Of a stretch of DNA of 64,000 nucleotides, positions 45,856-55,998 are shown piece by piece (position 1 is the stretch's first letter; each line of letters begins with the position of its first letter). The translations under genes were made by a program, and so were the position numbers. A model generated the notes under the pieces. The model saw only the letters and a program-made list of their open reading frames with translations. It made no database searches and had not been told where the DNA came from. This DNA is from Tetrapyrgos nigripes (taxonomy: Eukaryota; Basidiomycota; Agaricomycetes; Agaricales; Campanellaceae), in NCBI GenBank assembly GCA_013368315.1, contig JAACJM010000004.1:310001-374000 (forward strand), in the 5' to 3' direction.

Positions 45856-48270
45856 CTAAAATCCGAACACAGTACAAAAATCCCGACATTCCGAATGATC
45901 TTTATCCTTTTCCTTTGCAACAATTTCATACGCAGACTTCAGTACATCCTTCAAGGACGCAACCATCTTTGACATTCTTTTAGTCCCCGCCTGGCAAACG
46001 TGTAATTCCTGATGCGGTGGCCCATTTGAAACAGCAGATGCCCGACATATCCTGACGTTCTCCCGAAATTCTTCATGCCAAGTCATCACGTCGTGCTCAT
46101 ATGGCATCTTCGCGAGGATTTCACCGTTGACCAGACTGCTGACCCCATAATTGTTGGCAGTAACTCCCTTTACATCCTGTAGTGCAGCATCTTTCTTCGC
46201 AAACCAATCCAACGAATCCTCTCCATGGGCACCATTACTGCTTGTACCTTTTTGATGGATTGTAGTCAACCCTTTGAACGACCACGGTGATTCCCCGTCC
46301 GCACGCTGGACGACAGCTGCGAGATAAAGCCCTTTCGGTTCACAACGTGAGTCTCAGGACGGTTCAATGAGCAAAAAAAAATCCCCGACCTCCGATAGCC
46401 CAAGGATTATTTCCTAAAATAAGACCCTGGCCAGCGTAAATCTCCTCCATCCATGACCAAGGCAACCGAATCGCCCGCATCTCTCCACCCATCCTCATCA
46501 GCGCCTCGAAATCACAGTACTTTGCCACAAGTATGTCTGCGGGTGCAACATCCGACAGTATGTCCAGAGCGTCCAAGTCCAGCTTGGCGATGTTACCTCC
46601 CTTGTTGAGTAGCGAGCTAGTCGCAGAGGCAGCCGCAAACCGCACGACATCCCGGTGGAGTTTTCCAACGCTTTCTTCGGCGTCTGGGAGTAAAGGCTCG
46701 TCGAGAGAGCCGGCCATAGCGAAGACGACGCTACGTTCACGATGAGAAAGGAATGCAGGTTGAAGCGCCCAGAGGACGAACCGTACCACGAGGATGGTAG
46801 CTTGAATACCTAACCAAGTGTATGCTCTCCATGTGGTTGCTCTGCCCAGCTCGATATAATTTAGGATGTAAGAAGCAAGGGTGGTGATCGTCGCTAGAGT
46901 AGCTACGAGACGGATGGACATGAGATCGCCGCTTCGAGGCCGGAGGCCTTGTCCAGGGCTTTGCCAAAATATGACGCTGGCTGTTCTTGTGGTGATAACG
47001 GTGTCTCCGTCCTTCAGGAGACCATTGATGGCTTTTCTTGCGGTGTCAACGGTGTCTTCGTCCTTCAGGAGACCATCGGTGACTTTTCTTGTGGTGTCAA
47101 CGGTGTCTCCGTCCTTCAAGAGACCATCGAAGCGGTCTAGGGGAAGGTCTCGTAGGCAGGCTACACCGACGTTGTTGAGAGCCTGCAGTAAAATGGGCAG
47201 AAGGAACCCAGAGACGAGCGAACTTGCAATTTTGCATGCGAGGGTAACGTTGTCTATTGTATCACCTCGAACGCTAGTCCTGATGACAAGTAAGGGAATG
47301 CAGGTGATGATCAAGGTCACTACGCCTGAGATAGTGAGCCCTATGATTTCTCGGGACGCCTTGGCACCCTCGAATGGACATCTAGAATAGCCAATGACGA
47401 TCATGAAAGGTCGTTTCCATCGTGGCGAGGAATGGTTTGTGTTTACTTCTCCGAGCAACGTCAGTCGGTCGTCCTGCCAAGCGATAGCTGCCTCCTTGGA
47501 TCCAATCAGAGAAGTACACTGGGCTTCTTTTGTACGCCGGGAAGTATACCCTCCCAGATCATAGAGCTCCAAGCCTGCTTTCTCCGCTGCGTCAAGGCCT
47601 ATGACTAATTTCAAGTAGGCTCGTACTGCTCCAATGATCCCAAATATGGACCAAGCCGTTGACATCCGTTCCCAGTCATCAGCACTGGGGCTAGAGAACT
47701 TGGACTCTACAGTGTCTGCAGCGAAAAGACTGAGGACAGCACTGAGATCTTGAAAATTTGATACGATGTCAGTGATGTCGGAGCTGCCTTCAGCTGTGTT
47801 GTCGGCATCTGCTCCAGTGCTGATCAATTGCAACTAAGTATGTAAAAGGATTGTCATTATGGGTATACACTTTCTGCTTTGGGGACGGTAGGACTCACCA
47901 ACTCTGAAGGGACAGGACCCATGTCGAGGAACGATTTACGTTCAAGTTGTTCTTGAGCAAGAGAAAGTCTGACAGTAGAGAAGACTGATGGCAATCATTG
48001 GTTAGCGAAGTGACCTATGTAGGGCCAAATTTAAAAAAAGTAGACGTCCGTCACTAGGGTGAACTGAGATTGGATGGTACATAGCTTACATTTTAACAAG
48101 TTCCTGACAATGATTCAGATTGAGCGCTTGACTCCAAGAGCACTGAATTGGATCTGTATCAACTTCCATCAAAACGTGTTGTAAATTCTTCCGAATAGCC
48201 TGAAGCTCCCTGTGAAAAGCTCATATGTATGAAACCAGCTGTCGGACAAAATGCTATGTTCAATTGCCAT
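45856..48270 (-). CDS. Multi-pass fungal membrane protein with internal 17-residue repeat
   Basis: Well-supported exons are 47899-47968, 46390-47833 and 45856-46331, with a further likely exon 48090-48209 and a tentative first exon beginning at ATG 48270. The core has about four membrane segments: IIGLTISGVVTLIITCIPLLVI, ASSLVSGFLLPILLQAL, a third at LVATLATITTLASYIL, and a fourth at WLGIQATILVVRFVLWAL. Between the second and third lie three tandem 17-residue repeats beginning (D/N)GLLKD(G/E)DTV. The N-terminal ~110 residues are soluble and helical (QAIRKNLQHVLMEV, SLAQEQLERKSF). The 5' end and the weak donor (gtcggg) at 46389 are uncertain. No known family was recognised. Confidence 0.65.
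46978..47140 (-). repeat. Three tandem 51-bp repeats in the membrane protein gene
   Basis: Three units of 51 bp encode GLLKDGDTV-type 17-resid blocks that differ at three to five positions each. They sit in the loop between membrane segments. Confidence 0.85.
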
Positions 48271-48972
48271 GGCGTATGTTATATTGCGTGAGAGTGGTTT
48301 TCACGGCAAATGCGAATTTTGCCGAGCATCAGACTAATGTTACGCACTAATGTGAAAGTCTGTTGCGTGAAAGTCGATGCTTGAAGCCAGTGAATGTTCA
48401 GGTCGTCTTGGTTAGGTGTAAAGTTCAATGCATGGCTTCAATTAGAGAGTGAGGCGGCTGACGTTTATATCTTTGTTGTCACTAATGAGTATTGGTATTG
48501 AGGTGTGTGGAATGACATGACATGGTGGTTGGAGACCTATGTTGAGCTAATGGTAAATCAAAGCTACATAATACCCCGTAGGCAGACTGTTGACTACTGT
48601 CGATATACATGTTCCATGCTAGGCCGCGCTCGTTTTAGCCGCCAGCGTGCTTTGGTCCTAGGCTGATTTTGCGAGGTGATGGCAAGAAGTTCAACCCTTT
48701 GCAGCAAGGAACCTGGAATTTCCATCCCAATAACACTACATGACTGAAAATCCATGGCATAGGACAAGTATAAGGAAAAATACAAAGTGGTCATCAGACA
48801 GCAAAAATTCCCAATAGACAAAAGATGAAGAAAATCCATGATGGTCAAGCGCCACCAGAACCCAGAATCCCAAACAAAATGATTTTCCAAAGAATCAGTC
48901 TGTAAGCGAAGACATTGAGAGTCGTCAATATCTTGGGCTACAGGTGATACCAATTCAGACCGACATACCAAA
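48271..48972. other. Intergenic region between two minus-strand genes
   Basis: About 700 bp holding the 3' flank of the lectin gene and the promoter of the membrane protein gene. A minus-strand GATATAAAC at about 48462-48470 could be a TATA-like element, roughly 195 bp upstream of the tentative start. Short frames here have no support. Confidence 0.4.
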
Positions 48973-51900
48973 TCAGTGCACGGTGACGGTGACGGTAGGT
49001 ACTCCGTTAACCTTGATGATCGACTGGGGACAACTGGCTGATTGAACCTGACCGACCCCAGCGAGCTGACCAGTGTTAGTCTGTGAATGAAAAGTTTAGA
49101 GTTAGCATACTGGATGTTACGTGTGATAAATACTAAACCCACCGAATAGAAACATGTGTAATTCGACTTGTATCTGCATATGAGGCAGATTGTCAGCTTA
49201 TGCTTCAAAGGACAAAACCAAGTGTAAAACGTACACGCAACCACGGCCAACATCAAACTGTCCGAAAGGATTGCCGTCAGAGGAACTGGTCAACCCATCG
49301 CCGTTTGTCGCTGTCGGTGGACATTGCCAATAGTAAAATGGTTGAGTCACCGTCGCTGCGGGTAGAGTGACAGTAGATGGTGGGATAGTGACCGTAGCGG
49401 TAGGAATACCATTGACTTTATTGATCGACAAGGGGCAACCAGGATCTTGCCCCCACGCAGTCGTCAATTGACCCGTGCTCTGAACATACAGAATATTAGA
49501 ATATAGACCAGTAGCTATGAGCAACATTAGACGTACCGTGTAGGAACATCCATATCTCTGAGCATACCTGAGTAGTAAGACCAACATCAGCTAAAGTACG
49601 ATACAGAAGAGACAACAAATTCGGCGTACGTGCAACTGTGGACGATACCCGAAGTTGTCTCGTCCTGCTGACTGGTCAAGGTATCATTGCTGACCGATGT
49701 CGCTGGGCATTGCCAGTAGAAAAAAGCTGCCGTCACCGTCGCAGTGTTCGTTTGCGTGGTAGTTTCAGTCGTAGTCGTCCAGCTAGTGTATGAGTAAGTG
49801 GTGAAACCTGCTGGCTGATCCAGAGCTGTAGGGCATTGTGCGCTATTGTTGTAGAGGGAAGCCAAGGTGCCGTTGTTCTGTAGAGTGATTAAGCACGATG
49901 AGTCAACGATCTAGAATGCTGTTGAGACGTACGATATATAAACAGCTTGTTGTTGTTCCATCGGTAAGGTTGTACCTTGAAGAGGTTCAGAAAGCATTGG
50001 AGGCGAAAAAAAGGGAAAATCGTACAAGCATCTGAAACCTTGGCTGACTGGATTGGAGTATTTAGTCAGACGCTGTGAACCAATAGGAGGGTTCAGTAAT
50101 GGTTCCCCGCCCAGTCCAGCAGTTGGGCAGGCGTAATGGAAAGGCGCTGCAGTCACTGTAGCAGTCGTTGCTGCTTGAGTGATTGTGGTATTTGCTACAG
50201 TGACGGTAGATGTAGAGTTGGCGGTGCAATTTGCTGTGGAAGCGGATTGTGTAAAAGTCACGGTAGTAGAGTTTGTGAAAGTGCCGTTTGTAGTACCATT
50301 CGCTGGAGCAATGGCGCCCGTGGGTTGACTAGAGTAACTGTGGAAGCGGGCTGGGTTTGAGTAACCGTCACCGTCGAAACACTGGCAGGGGAAACTGTGG
50401 GTGTGAGAGCGGATAGGACAACCACTGCTACCCCCCGAGACGAGTGCTCCTGTGGTCGGCTAGAATAGGTAGGGCAAGTTAGTGGCTATCAGAACAACTG
50501 CAGCAAGATCGACAACTCACCGAGTAATAGCACCCGACGTTGCTGTCTCTCTTGGTCGCCAGCGCAGAGGCATAGACACATTGAACCACATTGGTGAGGG
50601 TGCCATTAATGGTCACCTGAGTGGCTTGAGTGGAAGAAAGGACTTGTTGAGCAGAATTCAACTTGGGACACGAATAGGTGGTGGTCGAAGCCGTAGGTGC
50701 GGGCTGGGTGACTGTAACAGTCGCATTGACGGTACGAGTCGAGATAGGACAGGTCGAAGGAGTGCCCGTAGTCGTGACATTGGAAGAGATGGTCGAAGCA
50801 GAAGTCGCGCGTGCAGACTGGGTGACTGTAACAGTCGCATTGACGGTACGAGTCGAGATAGCACAGATCGAAGGAGCGCCAGTAATCGTGACATTGGAAC
50901 TGATGGTCGAAGCAGAGGCCGTAATAGTGACATTGCCAACAGTCGAGGTGACAATTCGTCCAGTGGCTGTAATTGTGACATTTCCAAGAGTGATAGTTGA
51001 CGTTGATACGGGGCATGTGATAGAATTGGAAGACGGTGTAGCCGTAATCGTTGCAGTAAGGACAGGACAGGTAGCTGGCACTGCGATAACTTGTTTTGCC
51101 AAAGTGGTAGGACATCCACTAGAACTCGAAGATCCATCAGCGGAGATGTACGTTCCAGTGGCTGGCTGTGAAATGGAGCAAAGGAAATGAATATCACAAT
51201 GCGTCAGTTGACTACAGGACGTACCGAATACAAGCAACCAGAACCTGCTCTCTTTCTCAAGGCGGGATCATAAACACATTTGACTGCACTGACTGGCTTG
51301 CCATTCACCGTGACTTGAAGGTTCTGACTGTCAGTCAGCTGTTGTCCTGCATCATTCGTCTGCGGGCAGGAGAAAACAGTGGTGACCGCTGGTGGAGCTT
51401 GAGTCGTAGTCACCGTGTTAGTCACAGTGATGGTCTTAGTCGCAGATACGGTGAAGGTGCTACGAGGAGTCGATACCGTTCTGGTTGCAGTCGTGGTTTG
51501 CGTTGCTGATACGGTAACCGTCGACACTGAAGCACCGGCAGAAGGGCCACCAGAACCTCCATTTTGCGAATTCCAAACCTGATTAGGATTGGGTGTGCTG
51601 CAAGACCAAATTTGGACCTACAGAGGTATCAGACCAAAGCCAAAGATAGATAAAGTCAGGGATCGTACTGGATTTCCATCGTCAGTGTTCCCGTTGGTCA
51701 TGTCTAGACATTTTCCGTGGCCATCCCAGACGATGTGATCGCCCTTAAACGACGTATTAGAACGAGGTAGGGCTGCATTCACAGTTTGACACACCTTGTA
51801 TCTCCACTGCTGGTTAGTATTCCCGTCGTAGCAAGTCCAGATTTGTAACTCGACTCCATCGTCGTCCTCGCCTGATGGGACGTCCAGACATTTATTGCCA

Positions 51901-52201
51901 AAAATCCGGAAGCCTCCGCCAGAGTATGTCCACTGCTGAGAGCTCGACCCAGAACATTGACCGATTTTGACAGCAGCACCGTCAGTGTTTGAAGAAGCGG
52001 TAATACATTTATCTGTGAAGAAACAATCGTGAGCAGTTGGTTAAATTATCAGAGAATCAACTCACTAGGAGCAAGACCAGAGTTTAAAGAGAGTGCGCTG
52101 GAAGAGGGTGAAAAGAAGCTCAGTCAAAACGTTTGAAAGTTTCAGAAAAATGCTTACTGTACGCCGATAACGAGTGCAGCCAATACCGAAAGGCTCTTCA
52201 T
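48973..52201 (-). CDS. Secreted ricin-type (R-type) lectin with tandem Thr/Ser-Cys modules
   Basis: Twelve exons (52158-52201, 52066-52097, 51669-52012, 51225-51617, 50521-51165, 50026-50459, 49933-49975, 49630-49877, 49537-49567, 49235-49479, 49143-49173, 48973-49080) sum to 865 residues. A signal peptide (MKSLSVLAALVIGV) is followed by a ricin-B beta-trefoil at ~25-165 with three QxW motifs (QQWTY, QQWRY, QVWN) and NKCLDVPSGEDDDG/GKCLDMTNGNTDDG sugar-site loops. The rest is a chain of modules, each starting (P/S/N)TG or NNG, then CP, a Thr-rich stretch, a second CP, CVY/CTY/CLY and a final GCxYS/T. It is probably an extracellular carbohydrate-binding protein, heavily O-glycosylated. No toxin catalytic chain is present. 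Exon 6 seems to run out of the ancestral frame for part of its length. Confidence 0.82.
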
Positions 52202-52706
52202 TGTCAATCCGTAGCCTTGGGAAGCAGTTCCATCTTCGAAGAACTAAGTTGGGTTGACCGCAGGACTACCTGTTATCCATGTAGACTCCTATACTTCGAT
52301 AACTGGTCCCTTACAGGAGCCAATGGCAGGTCCAATCGAAGAATAAAGGACCCGTTATGAAAAGGATCTAGCGACTACGACGTGAGTGAATTGGCATTTC
52401 TTCGAGTTCCTGGTAATCGGTGGATCACAAGGCCCTCAGGCTTTCAGACTTCCGGTGACAGCGATGAGAGGTCCACGAACTGAACGGCGGAAAGAAGGGG
52501 CGATGTTAAATAAGGTCATGATCACGCGTCGCGACCACTTCGACCAACCCTCAATTTCAGGCGTCTACAAGGCGTCTATGCACCGTATACGACCTCGGAA
52601 CTGATAATGAGAAGGTTGGAACCGTGTAACGCCCACTACTCTATATGACTGCTGAGTAACTCCCATAGTGTCTCTACCCGGCGCATTCTGTTCAGCGCCC
52701 TCTGCA
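52202..52706. other. Divergent intergenic region
   Basis: 505 bp between the lectin gene (-) and the alpha/beta hydrolase gene (+), presumably carrying both promoters. No conserved motif was identified. Confidence 0.4.
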
Positions 52707-53916
52707 ATGCTCAGTATCGGTCTTTTCCTTATCATCTGCAGCCTCAGAGTTCTCGCCCAGCATGGAACTGCTCATTACCGCGAATACTTCTACGTTGGGT
52801 ACTCTTATGTGCCCCAGGGTGATTCCTCTATAGCTCATGGGCAAGTCTATGTCGAGCACCTTACACCTGCTTCGGGGACTCTCAAAAAGTATCCAGTACT
52901 ATTCGTTCATGGAGCTGGAATGACTGGGACAAACTTTCTCAACACACCAGACGGACGTCCAGGGTGGGCAGATTGGTTTTTATCACAGGGTTACGAGGTG
53001 AGCTTCAGTGACTTCTTTCCTCGACTCAACAACTAAAATTGGAGTTTGTAGGTCTATCTCGTTGACCAGCCCGCTCGAGGACGTTCACCGTGGCAACAAA
53101 ATGTAGATGGTCCTCAAGTGATGTTTGATTCAACGACCGTCTCGCAACTGTTCACTGCAACGCAACTCCTTAATCTCTGGCCTAATGCAACGTTGCACAC
53201 GCAATGGCCAGGGAACGGCACAGTTGGTGACCCCATTTTTGACCAATTCTACGCGTCCATGGTCCCTCTGCTCTCGACGGATAGTGAATCTGGACAAAAG
53301 AACCAACATGCGTTAACTGCTCTTCTTGATAAAATCGGGGTATGATTTCTCCCCAAACGATGTTTTTCTTTACTCTAAATTTGCCGTCTAGGAAGTAATC
53401 CTAATAACCCATTCCCAATCCGCTTTATTCGGCTGGCCTTTAGCAGATGCCCGACCTTCTTTCGTCAAAGCAATCGTCACCATTGAACCCGGCGGTCCTC
53501 CCTTCATTGGCGACACTCTCTCACCAAACACACCAATGCACCCCTGGGGCTTGAGTGAAGTCCCAATCACCTACGACCCTCCCATCACTAATCCTTCTGA
53601 ACTTCAAACCGCCAATGACACGGAAGGAAGACTCCCAGGATATACATGTATCCTGCAAAAAGAACCCTCTCGCAAATGGATCAATCTACTAGACATCCCA
53701 GTGTTGACGGTGACATCTGAATCAAGCTGGCATGGGATATTTGATGACTGTACGGTTGATTTTTTGAGACAGGTGGGGCTGGAGGTGGATTTTGTTAGAC
53801 TGCAGGATGTAGGGATTCATGGGAATGGGCATATGATGTTTATGGAGAGGAATAGTGATGAGATTGTTGAGAAGGTGGTGGGGAAATGGATTGACAAGAA
53901 AAGCAGTGAAAGGTGA
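52707..53916 (+). CDS. Secreted alpha/beta-fold hydrolase (esterase-like)
   Basis: Exons 52707-52997, 53052-53339 and 53392-53916 give 367 residues. The start is the ATG giving a signal peptide (MLSIGLFLIICSLRVLAQ). Seen: FVHGAGMTGTNF (oxyanion strand-loop), VYLVDQPARGRSPW, the nucleophile elbow ITHSQSALFGW with Ser201 and no flanking glycines, VTIEPGGPPF after it, and a C-terminal GIHGNGHMMFME supplying the catalytic His. Several N-glycosylation sequons are present (NATLH, NGTVG). This matches the fungal secreted esterase-like branch whose elbow reads THSQGG; here the last small residues are Ser-Ala. Substrate unknown. Confidence 0.85.
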
Positions 53917-54096
53917 TTCTCATATTAGCTGGAATCAGGTCTGTCATGTAACTGATTCTCGTTTGTCTTTGGTTGTGAGATTAAGGCAGAGGGATGAGCT
54001 GTAGCAATGGCGACTTGTCACTGCATAGAGCAAAGCATACCTACACTTCACTTGTATTAATGTACACAATATTGCATCAAAAACAGTCTCTAATCT

Positions 54097-55689
54097 TCAT
54101 CCAAAGCCAGACACTGGGTTTATTGTGCCTGAGTATCCAACATCGCGAAGGAGAGCAAGAAGACATACCTTAAACTCGATGAAGTTGGAAGTCAAATTGT
54201 CTGACCGAGGGTTTCTCGAATTTGGTGAAGGCATCATGAACTGCAGACAAAGAAGACCTTCATCGTCAATCCTCAGGGATGTCTTCACCGAACTTTGTAG
54301 GGCGCGGGCAGTTCGGGCGATCAAAGGAAGACGATAGCTGATTAAAAGGGTGTCAGTGTTCCAATTGTCGATTGGCTAGTGAGTGCTACGAGTACTGACC
54401 TAAATTTAACGGGCTCTTCGCACTCAAAAGACTCCAGGACCTCTTTGTCGTCTGGGTAATCCATCTGGGAAGGAGATAATTAGCTTCTTTTAACTGTAAT
54501 TGTCTGGGATTGTAAATACCTCAGTAGTTCCAAACGTCCCAGTCGCTTGTATTCGTAGAATAGGCTTCCCTTCTAATTGAGCCTTCATTCGTTGCTTAGT
54601 TGTCGCGTTTGGGTCTGGTTTAACAGATGGGTGTCCTATGAAGGTGAGTTTGTCACAAGAGGGATCTAGTTCAGAAAGAGCATCTCGTAGCCATGAAGAC
54701 TGCACAACGAAGTTTGTCAGTCCATGTCCCTGCAAAGTTGGTCTGTACGAACCTTCAGAATAATCTTGAGGACCATCCTGTCATTGTCAAAGGGTATATC
54801 CAAGTACTCCTCTAAGTCACTTGTTGGTATTTCACATCTCGTAGTTGGCCCGGATGCATCCTCCGCACTGTAGTACAACCCGTTATCAAGACCAGTCTAC
54901 ATCCAGAAGGATTAGAAAGACTCACATTATGAGCGTCAATGGGTACCCCGCACCAATATACGTCATACGCATACTCGTCGTCTTCTCTGCCCCGCCAAAA
55001 TACTGCTCAATCCTCCGACTTCCATGACTGGCTCCAGTATTTCGATTATTCCCCTCATTGTCGTTTTCGTTATCAGAATCCTCTCCAGACCGTTTCCATC
55101 TGACTTTTCCTGAACTTTTAGCGGGGTTGAAGGTACCTGCCGTACCGAATATATTGAGACATTCCAAGAAGGCGTTGAGAGGGATTTCAAAGGCAGAGGT
55201 GTGAAGTATTGTCTGGTCGGGGTCTTGCGATAGTTCTTGCTCTGGTTCTTGTTCTTGTTCTTGGGATGAGGGAATTTCGGGATTGTAAATCCATTCATTG
55301 AAAACGTCTGAAAATATGTAAGAGGTTCCTGGAAAAGAAAGAGTCAAGTCAACGATGAATCAAAACAGTTTGCAAAACAACGAACTCTGATACTCACCCA
55401 ACAAAGTTCGTGCTTCCTCTACGATGACTACTACTCCTCTTTCGGTCACTTTTATAACTGCTCTCTTTCAAGAAAGGTTTGGAAATTAGAAGACCGAGGC
55501 AGACAATACAAAGACGAGGTGAGGGCTAGATGCTGACATTGGCGAAGTTTACACCCCGAAGTAACGTACTGAAGTACCTGACGTCGTGAACAGAGGCTTG
55601 CAATATCTAAACCATATAAATTTAGCATGAATAACAGGTGAATGATAGGAAGAAATGCTACTCACAGGCCTAACTTCATCTTGCGACAT
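54097..55689 (-). CDS. RAD1: Checkpoint clamp subunit RAD1 (9-1-1 complex)
   Basis: PCNA-like subunit of the RAD9-RAD1-HUS1 DNA damage clamp (the budding yeast orthologue is named RAD17). Exons 55666-55689, 55538-55606, 55398-55464, 54926-55328, 54753-54867, 54520-54699, 54400-54464 and 54097-54337 give 387 residues when the last exon is read through. Family text includes LQASVHDVRYFSTLLRGVNF, AVIKVTERGVVVIVEE, SDVFNEWIYN, AFLECLNIFG, CEIPTSDLEEYLDIPF, WLRDALSELD and the C-terminal NFIEFK. An acidic, Gln/Glu-rich insert (SQEQEQEPEQEL) and a long basic/acidic loop interrupt the first domain. At the end, a 40-nt gtatgt...ctcag segment may be an intron, giving FIEFKAQ as the C-terminus, closer to the usual family end. 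Confidence 0.88.
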
Positions 55690-55998
55690 GTTGGATGCGG
55701 TCAGAGACGCGTTGCGCGTCGGTGGCGTGGAAATCAGTCTCGTGACGTATCAGCCCCTTTTTCATCAAGTGGAGAGCTCTACAAAGCTCGGCTAGCTAAC
55801 CTACCTTCTATGTGAACCAGAGCTTTCTATGATGGAGTTGATAGGAATGTGCTATGCGAGCTATATGAAAGCGAGGCGACCCGAACAGGCTCCAGATGGA
55901 CAAACCCTAAAAGTAGTAATTATTCTCCACGCCTCGACTACGAAAGCGGCAGGATTTTCACGACCCTGTTTTCCTTCCTCCTCACCACCACTACGCGA
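55690..55998. other. Divergent intergenic region
   Basis: 309 bp between RAD1 (-) and the MYND gene (+). The + frame stays open upstream of the chosen ATG at 55999, so a longer N-terminus starting further left is possible but less natural. Confidence 0.4.

Noticed and set aside
50482..51190. Plus-strand frames opposite the lectin gene
   Set aside because: Antisense by-products of Thr/Val-rich repeated coding sequence.
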